Shown here: positions 1 to 7,388 of the stretch, in pieces
Position numbering within the stretch: position 1 is the stretch's first letter
Layout: each line of letters begins with the position of its first letter
Source: Candidatus Baldrarchaeota archaeon
Lineage (GTDB): Archaea > Asgardarchaeota > Baldrarchaeia > Baldrarchaeales > DXJG01
Direction of reading: 5' to 3'
Length of the DNA: 16,723 nt
Assembly (NCBI GenBank): GCA_030587435.1
Contig: JAUQZC010000150.1
Span: 1-16,723, forward strand
Notes under the pieces: generated by a model
Told to the model about the DNA's origin: nothing
The model's database searches: none
The model's input: the letters and a program-made list of their open reading frames with translations, nothing else
Made by a program: the position numbers and the translations under genes

Positions 1-582
1 TTCGGATTTGACATAGGGCTTCATCTTCAAATGGTTTTGAGCCTTACCGCTTTTCGTTACACACCCCATACCAATATTTTTGAGAGCGCCGCCAAAACCT
101 GTTCTAGGATGACCCTTAAAATGAGCAAGACTAATCAAACAGTCAGCTTCAGCAATAGCTTGACCAATCTCAACCTCCTTAATCACCTTACCATTTACCT
201 TAACTTTAACTCCACTAAGACCCTTAAGCCCATCCGCAATAATTATAGGAGCACCAACAGTCTCAGAAGTAAAACCATGACTCGCAGCAACCCTAAGATA
301 TCCTACAGCGGTTCCACGAGGCCTATCCAAGCCAACACCAGTAGTATCCGTAACAAAAGGAACTCCGCCAAGTTTTTTAATCTCCTCAACAATTATCCTA
401 ACATGAATAGGCCTTATATGTGTAAAGTTTCCCTCTTCACCCATATGAACCTTCACGGCGACAAGATCACCCTTATCAATAATGTCTCCCAATCCAGACT
501 CGTTAAAAAGCTTGGGTAACCTAGCATTAATATTATCCTCTGCTTTCCGAACCTTAAAATCAATCATAAACACATCAACCAT
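1..582 (-). CDS. DUF362 domain protein, 3' end beyond window
   Basis: The reverse strand reads without a stop from an ATG at 582-580 to base 1, giving the first 194 residues. The stretch around residues 152-175 (SLAHFKGHPRTGFGGALKN, then GMGC) is the hallmark of DUF362 proteins, as are VAVKVHMGE at 41-49 and VTDTTGVG at 77-84. Many archaeal members carry a ferredoxin-like 4Fe-4S domain after this part; here that region would lie outside the window, so its presence is unknown. The biochemical role of the family is not settled; an iron-sulfur or redox-linked function is usual inference. The ATG start is supported by GGGAGGG at 589-595 (reverse strand), about 8 nt upstream, and by a TATA-like AAAATTTTAAC further up. 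The gene is divergent from the membrane-protein gene at 859. Confidence 0.85.
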   Translation of the reverse strand, partial: MVDVFMIDFKVRKAEDNINARLPKLFNESGLGDIIDKGDLVAVKVHMGEEGNFTHIRPIHVRIIVEEIKKLGGVPFVTDTTGVGLDRPRGTAVGYLRVAASHGFTSETVGAPIIIADGLKGLSGVKVKVNGKVIKEVEIGQAIAEADCLISLAHFKGHPRTGFGGALKNIGMGCVTKSGKAQNHLKMKPYVKSE

Positions 583-632
583 AAAACCACCCTCCCAAAC
601 AATTACACAACATATAATCCATAATAATAGTC

Positions 633-649
633 GTTAAAATTTTTCCCAA
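633..649 (-). promoter_or_regulatory. Candidate archaeal promoter of the DUF362 gene
   Basis: The reverse strand carries GGGAAAAATTTTAACGA, an A/T stretch of BRE/TATA type. A start site about 25 nt downstream would leave a leader of about 30 nt before the ATG at 582, which includes the ribosome-binding site. Called on composition and spacing only. Confidence 0.35.
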
Positions 650-858
650 AGTCCCAGTGGAGCCTTGATCTAGAATTACTCTTCTCTATAACAATTTAAT
701 ATATTGATTTCAAAACGATCAGCCCTTTACAATAGTCGATTTTAGAAGAGATCGAAATTCAAAAGGTACTCAGGTGGCCTACTCTTATTTTGAGAGAAAC
801 ATGATGATTTAAGTCTCCTATGGGACTAGTATATTCTCAAAAATACGAGGTGTTCTGA

Positions 859-1548
859 ATGGCGAGAAAACAGGTAGAAATGTTAGAGAAAATACGTGAT
901 TTCGGCGAGTTAATCGTAAGATTAGAAGCCTATCGAGAAAACATAATACATTCAAGCACGTGGCCAGTTTTTGGAATAGTTATGTCTTCGGGAACATTAA
1001 TAATATGGGTCATGTATCTGATATCAATGAACAACTCCCTATGGTTTTTAGTTGCTGTTCCATCTATAGTTGCAATCTTGCTTTACGGTTGGATACATGA
1101 GAAATACTCCCCCAAGTACTTCCAAGAGCGAAGTTGGATAATGGCGTTCACGTTCGGAGTGCCAATCTTCGCACTATACATAGTTGGATCTCTACTACTA
1201 GATTTAATTAATGCGTCACATATCTTGATAGGGTACTTCTACTCTTCAATTTCCTGGTATGTCGCTCTTGGACTGGGAATGTTGCTTACAGGACTTACTG
1301 TTGAAAGAAGCACAGTAAAACAGAGACACCTTGTGTTTAACAGCACATTAATGGTTGGAGTTCTCTCACTACTGACATCACCGCTACTGATAGTATTACC
1401 ACTATTTCTCAGAGAAATCGATGTACTACCTATCATTGGAGGACTCCTCTCGCTGTCTTTAATGCTAATAATGTTCCTCATAGGGTATCTAATCTGCTTA
1501 GAAAGAGCGCATACGGTCCTTATGGGTGCCAAAAATGAGCAACAATAA
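859..1548 (+). CDS. Six-helix integral membrane protein of unknown function
   Basis: This 229-residue protein starts at ATG 859 with GAGGTG at 848-853. Residues 1-35 are charged and probably helical (MARKQVEMLEKIRDFGELI), followed by about six hydrophobic segments near 37-56, 61-79, 93-116, 121-145, 160-183 and 190-214, and a short polar tail. I recognise no catalytic or transport motif. Its last 14 bases overlap the downstream winged-helix gene, so the two are very likely co-transcribed and translationally coupled. A membrane protein paired with a small regulator suggests that the regulator controls the pair or that the membrane protein senses or titrates the regulator; this is inference. 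No family name can be given with confidence. Confidence 0.75.
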   Translation: MARKQVEMLEKIRDFGELIVRLEAYRENIIHSSTWPVFGIVMSSGTLIIWVMYLISMNNSLWFLVAVPSIVAILLYGWIHEKYSPKYFQERSWIMAFTFGVPIFALYIVGSLLLDLINASHILIGYFYSSISWYVALGLGMLLTGLTVERSTVKQRHLVFNSTLMVGVLSLLTSPLLIVLPLFLREIDVLPIIGGLLSLSLMLIMFLIGYLICLERAHTVLMGAKNEQQ

Positions 1549-1885
1549 GAAAGAGGAACTATCTTCTTCTTTAAACTCCCTTCATAAATCTTTAGAGCTA
1601 CTGGATATCAAGAAATTCCTCATAGTGAGCATCCTCTACTTGCTCGGAAAAGTGTACGAGGGAGATTTAGTTAAAATACTTGGTTTTTCTTGGGGGTCCC
1701 TCAGCACACAGCTCAAAATGCTAAAGGAAAAGGGCTTCATTGATTTCCGCAAGGTTCTAACACTTAAAGGCCCCAGAACTGTTATTTTCTTGACAGATAG
1801 GGGCTATAAAAAGTATCAAGAAGAATTGAAGAAAGTAAACATCCTACTGAGAACTCTCACATCCATACGGGAAATTTCCGATTGA
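1535..1885 (+). CDS. Winged-helix transcriptional regulator (HTH_34/MarR-like)
   Basis: A 116-residue single-domain DNA-binding protein. Residues 26-48 form the first helices, the recognition helix is near 52-68 (SWGSLSTQLKMLKEKGF), and residues 73-93 form the wing, where LTLKGPRTVIFLTDRG matches the 'GRKPRT-x-Y-x-LT-x-KG' wing typical of archaeal HTH_34-type repressors. A helical tail (92-116) probably dimerises. I chose ATG 1535 because GGGTG at 1524-1528 lies 6 nt before it; a GTG at 1526 in the same frame would add three residues but has no ribosome-binding site. The gene overlaps the end of the membrane-protein gene by 14 bases. The target is unknown; autoregulation of the pair from the 583-858 gap is a reasonable guess. 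Confidence 0.8.
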   Translation: MSNNKKEELSSSLNSLHKSLELLDIKKFLIVSILYLLGKVYEGDLVKILGFSWGSLSTQLKMLKEKGFIDFRKVLTLKGPRTVIFLTDRGYKKYQEELKKVNILLRTLTSIREISD

Positions 1886-1938
1886 TAACAATTTTAACTT
1901 TCCTTAATTTCCAAGATTTTTGCTGTTCAAGTTTTGTC

Positions 1939-2391
1939 TTAATTTTGCGATTCGAGTAAGGCTATTTGGATTATTTGCTTATTTTTGTTTAGAACTATTT
2001 TTATTTTGTTTTTTAAGGTTTTTTCATATTTCTTTTTTATAAGATTCCATATTCCTTTGTCGTAAATTTCTACGCCGTACTCTAAAGCTTCTACTATCGT
2101 CGTATCAACCTTTCTTACTGCTTCCCAAGCTTCTTCAACTGTATATGTTTTTGGATCTATAAGTCCGATTCTCTTCGCCATAAGAACTTTTTCTACATCC
2201 TCTTGGTTTTTCACAATTATTACTACATCTATGTCACTTGAAGGCCTCCACGCGCCTCGTGCTCTAGAACCTATTACAATTACAGCTTCCACATCTGTTC
2301 CTTTGTTTTTCAAGTCTTCTAAGAACTCGTTTAAGACTTCTTCAGCCTCCTTACCGTCCCATATTTTCCCCAGTCTTGACATATTTTTCAA
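1939..2391 (-). CDS. MNT-type minimal nucleotidyltransferase (antitoxin of HEPN-MNT pair)
   Basis: A 150-residue DNA polymerase beta-type nucleotidyltransferase. The signature GS-X10-D-X-D is complete: G41-S42, then D53 and D55 in SSDIDVVI, with a likely third acidic residue near D96 in the following strand region (KVDTTIVEALEYG). In HEPN-MNT modules the MNT protein is the antitoxin and can add AMP to the HEPN protein. It is longer than minimal MNTs because of a lysine-rich C-terminal helix (118-150). The start is TTG 2391, placed 5 nt after GGAG; an ATG at 2382 is the alternative. The first 41 bases overlap the HEPN reading frame, the usual arrangement for this pair. Nucleotidyltransferase assignment is firm; antitoxin role follows from the neighbour. 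Confidence 0.87.
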   Translation of the reverse strand: MKNMSRLGKIWDGKEAEEVLNEFLEDLKNKGTDVEAVIVIGSRARGAWRPSSDIDVVIIVKNQEDVEKVLMAKRIGLIDPKTYTVEEAWEAVRKVDTTIVEALEYGVEIYDKGIWNLIKKKYEKTLKNKIKIVLNKNKQIIQIALLESQN

Positions 2392-2778
2392 TCACACTCC
2401 AAACTTTCTCCATAATCTCAATACATTTTTTAGCAGTTTCTTCATTATATTTTATCCTCAGTCTACGAGTTGCGTTAGGATATCTAGAAGCATAGTAATG
2501 CAACGTGAGTTTACGTACTTCCTCTACGCTAACCATAGCGCCTAGTATTTTTGTCTTATATTTTTCTTCGACAATTTTTATTAATTCAGTTAGTTCATGC
2601 GTCGGCATAAATATACCGATCCTTATGACTAGAGCTTTAAGTACCTTTTCAATAGCTTGTTGAGCGTGATAACATGCTTCTCTCCATTTCCCATGTGAAA
2701 TCTATCTAACGCTTCTCTTCTATCCTCTTCAGCGTATTCAAGCCAATCCTTCCACTCATTATCCCTTAAACTCGGCAA
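2351..2778 (-). pseudogene. HEPN-domain protein (toxin partner), single-base frameshift
   Basis: The reverse strand encodes a HEPN protein in two frames. The first runs from TTG 2778 (AGGTGG 7 nt upstream) through MPSLRDNEWKDWLEYAEEDR to DRFHM; the second continues with GKWREACYHAQQAIEKVLKA and runs to the stop at 2351. Adding one G to the GGG at 2690-2692 (reverse strand) joins them exactly into 142 residues, a normal HEPN length. Family marks: the WLEYAEED start, the ACYHAQQAIEKVLKAL helix, and HYYASRYPNA. R33-X4-H38 in the joined protein resembles the HEPN ribonuclease motif R-X4-6-H, though the position may be coincidental. The gene overlaps the MNT gene. It is either a sequencing error in a G run, a true loss of toxin, or a frameshifted expression; I cannot tell which. 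An ATG at 2608 could still give an 85-residue C-terminal piece. Confidence 0.82.
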
Positions 2779-3055
2779 ACAATCCCACCTAATACGAACT
2801 ATACCATAAAGATAGTAGCGTAACTTACTTATAGATTTACGTGGACTGATACTTAAAGTCGCAGTTTATAGCGAATCACACATGAAAGAGCTTTAAATCG
2901 AGTGTAAATATTATTAAGATGTTTTCAGAACATATAGTTTAACCCAAGAAATTAAATCTAATTCTGCTCATTTGAACTTAAATTAACTCTCTTATTTAGG
3001 ACAAAAGATCATTGAACTAAATAATGTTACCAAAACCTGTAATTGTCTGGAGGGC

Positions 3056-3916
3056 TTAAAATAGTAGTATTATTGCTGTTGCTATTAAAATGGAGCCTAT
3101 TATCGAATTAATTCCTGGAACTTCATTGAATAGTATTAGTGCGAGCAGTGAGGCTGTAATTGGCTCGAGGAGGACTACTGTTGAAGTTTCATATGGTTTC
3201 AAAACTTTAACAGAAGCTATGTAAAGAGTATGGGCGACAGCTGTCGGCAATATTCCCAATGCTAAAAGAATTAAAATAACATTAAGTTGTAAAGGTGCAT
3301 ATATTCCTCCTTGAAATGGGAGAGAATATAGGAAAACAACTATGGAGCCGAGCAAACAGTTTGAAGCCATGAGAACCCTAGCATCAACTTTTTTCCTGAG
3401 ATCTGCCCCAATAATAAGATAGAATGCTTCAAATGTTGCAGCAAGAAAAGACTCTATATCTCCAATTATATTTCCGCTTAAAGTTACGATTTCTGTCAAA
3501 GTAATAACCGTTACACCTATAAAACCCAGAAAAACTGCAGCTATTTCCCTTCTTTTAGGCTTGATCCTAAATATTAAAACTGTGAAAACCAAGGACTGTA
3601 TGGGTGTCGTGTTTACAAAAATTGCAGCATGTAAAACAGTTGTATGCTTAATTCCGGCAATATAAAATATAAAATGTAAAGCGAGAAGAGCGCCTAACGC
3701 GACATGTTTCCAACTATAGCCCCTAACTAACCGGAAAAACTCCCTTAACTCTCTCCTAAAATATAATATTAGTAGGAGGGACCAAAACCCTATGAAAAGA
3801 CGGAAAAAAGCAATAGAAACATTATCGACTTGAGGTAGAAACCTTACAAAAATGGCGACCAATCCGAAAAGGATCCCAGCCATAATGCCCATAGCGAGAG
3901 CCAATAATCTTTCCAT
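3056..3916 (-). CDS. EamA/DMT-family transporter
   Basis: A highly hydrophobic protein of about 286 residues with some ten transmembrane segments in two repeated halves, the architecture of EamA (drug/metabolite transporter) exporters. The first half contains GILFGLVAIFVRF and FFRLFIGFWSLLLIL, followed by a basic loop and HTTVLHAAIFVNTTPIQSLV; the second half contains FEAFYLIIGADLRKK and the end-of-repeat region LLEPITASLLALILFNEVPG, which is very typical of the family. The substrate cannot be predicted (members export amino acids, nucleotide sugars or metabolites). I prefer ATG 3916, with GGGGGA about 10 nt upstream; an in-frame TTG at 3934 has no clear ribosome-binding site. The gene appears to be transcribed alone, with its own upstream promoter-like sequence. 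Confidence 0.85.
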   Translation of the reverse strand: MERLLALAMGIMAGILFGLVAIFVRFLPQVDNVSIAFFRLFIGFWSLLLILYFRRELREFFRLVRGYSWKHVALGALLALHFIFYIAGIKHTTVLHAAIFVNTTPIQSLVFTVLIFRIKPKRREIAAVFLGFIGVTVITLTEIVTLSGNIIGDIESFLAATFEAFYLIIGADLRKKVDARVLMASNCLLGSIVVFLYSLPFQGGIYAPLQLNVILILLALGILPTAVAHTLYIASVKVLKPYETSTVVLLEPITASLLALILFNEVPGINSIIGSILIATAIILLF

Positions 3917-3976
3917 TACCTTATCGTCCCCCAATACTTTAAGGCACTAAAAGAGCAATGGTTTAAGCCTAGGAAC

Positions 3977-3994
3977 TTATACTTAAAATTTTCG
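3977..3994 (-). promoter_or_regulatory. Candidate promoter of the EamA transporter gene
   Basis: The reverse strand reads CGAAAATTTTAAGTATAA, an AT-rich BRE/TATA-like element. Transcription would begin near 3960, leaving a leader of about 45 nt. Composition and spacing are the only evidence. Confidence 0.35.
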
Positions 3995-4021
3995 AACGGC
4001 GACTATTCAGTTTAAAGCTAA

Positions 4022-4543
4022 TTATTTTGAGCAAAAATGTTTAACTAGAATGTATGCAATTTCGTAGAAAAAGTCAAAAAGTAAGAGGCCAAGAGCATTC
4101 CACTTCAGGTATGGGATAAGAATTATACAAGCAATTTTAAGGAAAGGCCTATGTTCCCAGATTTTAATGTAGATTTCTCTTATCTTTTTCTTTTCAGAAA
4201 AATAGTCGCCTACTTCATCTAGAAGGGCTGAAACTGTGAGAATAAAGGTGATAACAATATTCCATTCTTTGGGTATTCCCAGCAAAGCCACGATTAAACA
4301 TATGGTTAACAAGCCTAAGAGATGATATCTATTATCTATTTTACCTGTCATACCTGTTCCAAGAATTATTGCAATAAAAATCATATTAGCTCCAGGATAA
4401 AGGGAAAATAGTAATCCTATGGAGAGACCAGAGAAAATGAACATGAGTGCAAGGGTAATCTTTCCTCTTTCTGCTCCTTCATCAGTTAGTTTCATCGTGA
4501 AACCTGCTAAACTGTAAAGTAGCATTGCAGTAATTGCATTCAA
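4022..4543 (-). CDS. Polytopic membrane protein of unknown function
   Basis: A 173-residue protein with six or seven hydrophobic segments (about 3-17, 27-48, 52-66, 73-90, 93-110, 133-147, 149-168). Acidic residues sit at helix ends and could be functional: D21-E22, D70 in GKIDNRYH, D109-E110 and D113 in LLDEVGDYF, R132-P133, and D157/E161 in FDFFYEIAY. The regular spacing of conserved-looking acidic residues resembles membrane-embedded enzymes rather than a simple transporter, but I do not recognise the family. The TTG start (4543) follows directly after the TAA of the MFS gene in the same frame, with GGGTG 6 nt upstream inside the MFS gene, so translation is surely coupled. An ATG at codon 7 (4525) is an alternative start. 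Confidence 0.7.
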   Translation of the reverse strand: MNAITAMLLYSLAGFTMKLTDEGAERGKITLALMFIFSGLSIGLLFSLYPGANMIFIAIILGTGMTGKIDNRYHLLGLLTICLIVALLGIPKEWNIVITFILTVSALLDEVGDYFSEKKKIREIYIKIWEHRPFLKIACIILIPYLKWNALGLLLFDFFYEIAYILVKHFCSK

Positions 4544-5731
4544 TTATGGCACCCACGTTTGCTCATCAAAACGTTCCTTGAAAAAGCGGAGGAATAGAAG
4601 GAAGCTTAACGATACTAATAGAATGTCCACAATTACCACTCCATTCAAACCGTAAAGTACAAAGATAGGATAAGGGGCTACAGGGCCCAAAGCATATCCA
4701 ACAAAGCGAAAGGATCCATAAATAGAAGATATTGTACCTCTAAGTTTCGGATCTATTTCAACTGCCAACGTATTAAGAGGAGTAAAACTTAGTGTTGTGA
4801 TGAACCCCATGGCAAATAGCAATATTGGAAGGTAGGTAAACCAGTTAATAAACAGATAGAGTGAGGTCAAGAAATCTAAACTTAGAAAACCTATCAAAAC
4901 AACTTTTCTACGACCTATGAAGTCTGTTAAAAACCCAGATATAATACTGGCAATAACCCCTCCTAAACCAGCAGTAAACAGGTAGGTTCCCCACACGTTG
5001 GAAGGAAGATTGTAAGGTGGATACAAAACAATGCTAGATAAAAACGTATAGATGCTAAGTCTTGTGAAAAACAGTGTTAACCCCATAAATCCTATCAAAA
5101 TAACGAGAAAATTAAATATTCCGTACTTCAATATCCCAAATGCTTCCTTTCTATCAAAATGCGTTAAATTTTGCTCGGGGAGGAAAAAGTAAATTAAAAT
5201 GAACAGTATTAAACCGAATAAAAGCATTACGAGAAAAACATATCTCCAATAAATTAACCCCATGAATCCTCCAACTAAGGGACCCAATGTTGCACCTAAA
5301 GTGGTTAATAAAGCCCCAAAACCCATAACTCTTCCCCTTACCTCAGCTTCAAATACATCTCCCACTAACGCCATGGAAATAGGTGTTATGAACGCTGAAC
5401 CAACTCCCTGCAACACTCTTGACAGCAGGAAAATTGCGATGGAAGGGGAAAAATAAGACGATAAAGCTCCAAGCGAATACATTGCCGCACCAAACAGAAG
5501 TGTTTTCCTCCTACCATAAAACACATCGCTCAGCATCCCAGAGAATAGCTGCAAAATGCTGAAAGGCATCATATACAATGTTATAGTTAAGCCGAGATAA
5601 AATTGCCCAACACTAAAATCGTTACCAATATATCTGAAAAGAGGTAAAACCATATTCCCTCCAAAAGGCCCGCTAAAAGCTGCAATACCAAAAATAACCA
5701 CCACTAGTGATTTTCTCCACGACATCGTCAT
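4544..5731 (-). CDS. MFS transporter, drug-efflux (DHA) type
   Basis: A 12-helix major facilitator of about 395 residues. Motif A is seen between helices 2 and 3 (GMLSDVFYGRRK) and again in the second half (GFLTDFIGRRK), which marks the internal duplication. VLQGVGSAFITPISMALVGD (helix 4) and the motif C-like GATLGPLVGGFMG (helix 5) are characteristic of proton-driven drug/H+ antiporters. Substrate is unknown; multidrug or metabolite export is the family norm. The start is likely ATG 5731 with a weak GAG 6 nt upstream; TTG 5737 and ATG 5725 are alternatives. It is followed without any gap by an unknown membrane protein in the same frame, so the two probably form one transcription unit and perhaps one transport system. 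Confidence 0.88.
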   Translation of the reverse strand: MTMSWRKSLVVVIFGIAAFSGPFGGNMVLPLFRYIGNDFSVGQFYLGLTITLYMMPFSILQLFSGMLSDVFYGRRKTLLFGAAMYSLGALSSYFSPSIAIFLLSRVLQGVGSAFITPISMALVGDVFEAEVRGRVMGFGALLTTLGATLGPLVGGFMGLIYWRYVFLVMLLFGLILFILIYFFLPEQNLTHFDRKEAFGILKYGIFNFLVILIGFMGLTLFFTRLSIYTFLSSIVLYPPYNLPSNVWGTYLFTAGLGGVIASIISGFLTDFIGRRKVVLIGFLSLDFLTSLYLFINWFTYLPILLFAMGFITTLSFTPLNTLAVEIDPKLRGTISSIYGSFRFVGYALGPVAPYPIFVLYGLNGVVIVDILLVSLSFLLFLRFFKERFDEQTWVP

Positions 5732-5837
5732 TCTCAACTCAATAACTGTTATACGTTCTTAATTCAACTAATCCTCTACATCATATTCTAATTATATGGA
5801 AACATGAATGAGAAATTAAAGAATCTTAAATGGTTCG

Positions 5838-5862
5838 TAATATTTATATTTAATTGGAATTG
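5838..5862 (-). promoter_or_regulatory. Possible TATA region upstream of the MFS gene
   Basis: The reverse strand contains CCAATTAAATATAAATATTA, the most TATA-like stretch between the MFS gene and deoxyhypusine synthase. It would give a leader near 90 nt, long for archaea, so the true promoter may instead be one of the A/T runs at 5755-5800. Confidence 0.22.
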
Positions 5863-5893
5863 TAAAGAGATAAAAGTGAAGTGTAAACCTCAA

Positions 5894-5917
5894 TCTGGTC
5901 AGTAATTATCGACCAGA
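5894..5917. repeat. Inverted repeat TCTGGTC-N10-GACCAGA
   Basis: Perfect 7-bp arms (5894-5900 and 5911-5917) around a 10-nt AT-rich centre, in the 238-nt gap between deoxyhypusine synthase and the MFS gene. It could be an operator for the MFS gene or an RNA hairpin at the end of the deoxyhypusine synthase message. It is not followed by a T run in either direction. Confidence 0.45.
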
Positions 5918-5975
5918 GAGGAAATTGAAAGATAAGCAAGGGAAAATTATTATTGTATCTAACTAGAAAATCCCA

Positions 5976-6908
5976 TTAAGGGAGTTGGGAGTAGACTGCT
6001 GCTATAAGTAGAGGAAATATTATTGTTGCGTCGCCTTGAATAGTTGATATTATTCCTTCTTCCTTAACTTTTCCCCAAGATATTGCTTCGTTGAGTCTTG
6101 CACCGGAGAGACTTCCATCGTAAGGCTGCGCAGTAGTTATTTGTACAGCGTAGTCTAATCCACCTTTCAAAAGGTTTGAGGCAATAGTGTAATGTTTTGA
6201 GATACCGCCACCGAGAATTATTGCTCCAGTTTTCTTAGAATCGTAAACTATGTCTGCAAGCTCCTTCATATCTTTGGTTGCATCAACAACAAGTTCATGT
6301 TCCTGATTAAACAAAAATACTTGTAAGCCTAGAGCTGAGTCTTGGAACCCAGGTGAAAAAATCGGCACGTTATTCTTAGCTGCTTGATAAACAAAAGAAT
6401 TTCCATCTGGCTTCATTCTTCTCCCTATTTCGTAAATCAACTCTCTAATAGAAACTGTTTTCTTTTCTTCATAGATCTCTAAGAGTATTTCTTGAAGAAC
6501 TTTCTCTAAAAGCTCATAGTTTTCATTTGGAACATAAATATTGCCTAACCTATTGATGTTCTCCCTGTGAAGTTTAACATCGTTTGCCTCAAAACTTCCA
6601 ACGTAATATTTTCCACCATAAGCCTTTATAATATCGTGATCAATGCTGCCACCAGTAGTTATAATCACATTTACAAGTTTACGCTTAACTAAATCGGCGA
6701 AAACAGATCTTAAACCAGTTGCAACAAGATTAGCTGTAAAAGAAATAAAAACAGTACAATCTTTATCTAAAAACATATTCTTAACAATTTTTACACCTTT
6801 AACTAAACTAAGAGACATAAACCCCCCACAATTCCCTAATTCATCTATAAGCTGTTTAACAGTCATATTCTCTCTCAATCTCATATCTTTAACAACTTTA
6901 TTTGTCAA
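5976..6908 (-). CDS. dys: Deoxyhypusine synthase
   Basis: A 310-residue cytosolic enzyme that transfers the aminobutyl group of spermidine, using NAD, to one lysine of translation factor aIF5A, the first step of hypusine formation. Visible signatures: SFTANLVATGLR (56-67), the NAD-binding TTGGSIDHDIIK (84-95), PGFQDSALGLQ (186-196), GGGISKHYTIASNLL (233-247), and TTAQPYDGSLSGARLNEAISWGK (258-280). K280 in SWGK corresponds to the lysine that forms the enzyme-substrate imine. Length is normal for archaea. The start is TTG 6908, fixed by GGTGAT 5 nt upstream; an ATG at codon 9 would remove conserved sequence. It is transcribed alone, divergent from the KaiC/GvpD-like gene. Assignment is secure. 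Confidence 0.95.
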   Translation of the reverse strand: MTNKVVKDMRLRENMTVKQLIDELGNCGGFMSLSLVKGVKIVKNMFLDKDCTVFISFTANLVATGLRSVFADLVKRKLVNVIITTGGSIDHDIIKAYGGKYYVGSFEANDVKLHRENINRLGNIYVPNENYELLEKVLQEILLEIYEEKKTVSIRELIYEIGRRMKPDGNSFVYQAAKNNVPIFSPGFQDSALGLQVFLFNQEHELVVDATKDMKELADIVYDSKKTGAIILGGGISKHYTIASNLLKGGLDYAVQITTAQPYDGSLSGARLNEAISWGKVKEEGIISTIQGDATIIFPLLIAAVYSQLP

Positions 6909-7102
6909 AGTAAATCACCAAACATCTCACTTCATTATCCTAGCTTTTATCCATAACACTATTAGTAAACTTTTGGATACACTTAGATGTGCGAATCAAG
7001 ATATGTATCTTTTTAAACCATAGCTCTACGCGAAAGCAATTAAAGTATTTAATGATTTAAAAGGAACGTTAAAACATGTAAATACCAAAATTGCTAACTG
7101 CG

Positions 7103-7150
7103 ACGCTTAGAAGCATTAGAATTGCTATGTAAAACAAATAGTCTAAGCGT
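7103..7150. repeat. 9-bp inverted repeat ACGCTTAGA / TCTAAGCGT
   Basis: Perfect arms at 7103-7111 and 7142-7150 with a 30-nt spacer. A related TCTTAAGCGG follows near 7174. Could be paired operator half-sites for either divergent gene, or a stem in an RNA. Confidence 0.5.
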
Positions 7151-7223
7151 GAACAATAAGATAAAAACTCTCTTAAGCGGCTTTACAAATCTCTATTGTT
7201 GTATTTTGTTAAAACTTTGGATT

Positions 7224-7241
7224 TTAAGTGACTTAAGTGAC
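7224..7241. repeat. Tandem direct repeat (TTAAGTGAC)x2
   Basis: Two exact adjacent copies of a 9-mer (7224-7232 and 7233-7241); the junction also forms the palindrome ACTTAAGT. It lies about 45 nt upstream of the TATA-like element of the ATPase gene, a place where archaeal activators bind. Confidence 0.45.
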
Positions 7242-7285
7242 TAACAAAGGATGCAAAGGAATACATTGTACTACAAAATAATGCG

Positions 7286-7299
7286 CAAAAATATATTGA
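7286..7299 (+). promoter_or_regulatory. Candidate promoter of the KaiC/GvpD-like gene
   Basis: AAAAATATATTGAT is the best TATA match upstream of the ATPase gene. A start site near 7320 would leave a leader of about 65 nt containing the ribosome-binding site GGGTG at 7378-7382. Confidence 0.35.
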
Positions 7300-7388
7300 T
7301 TTTTTAGAAAAACGTTATGGGGTATATCACTACATTAAGAGTCATTGCGAGTTACTTAATTACGTTGTTAAAATAAAGGGTGCGATAA

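Larger units (their letters stand above)
6909..7388. other. 480-nt divergent intergenic region with repeats and two promoters
   Basis: No convincing gene. Holds a reverse-strand TATA-like stretch near 7004-7023 for deoxyhypusine synthase, a 9-bp inverted repeat at 7103-7111/7142-7150, a tandem 9-bp direct repeat at 7224-7241, and a forward TATA near 7286-7299 for the ATPase gene. A stop-free but start-less frame of 52 codons spans 7241-7399 and overlaps the next start; it may be chance or a gene remnant. Confidence 0.6.

Noticed and set aside
31..519. Plus-strand open frame of 162 codons
   Set aside because: It lies opposite the DUF362 gene, whose motifs are clear on the reverse strand; the plus frame has low-complexity composition and no domain.
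803..858. Box C-like ATGATGA and box D-like CTGA, suggesting a C/D guide RNA
   Set aside because: No internal C'/D' boxes, and CTGA coincides with the ribosome-binding region and start of the gene at 859.
2779..3055. Possible gene in the gap upstream of the HEPN gene
   Set aside because: No frame with start, ribosome-binding site or recognisable sequence; it appears to be plain intergenic DNA.
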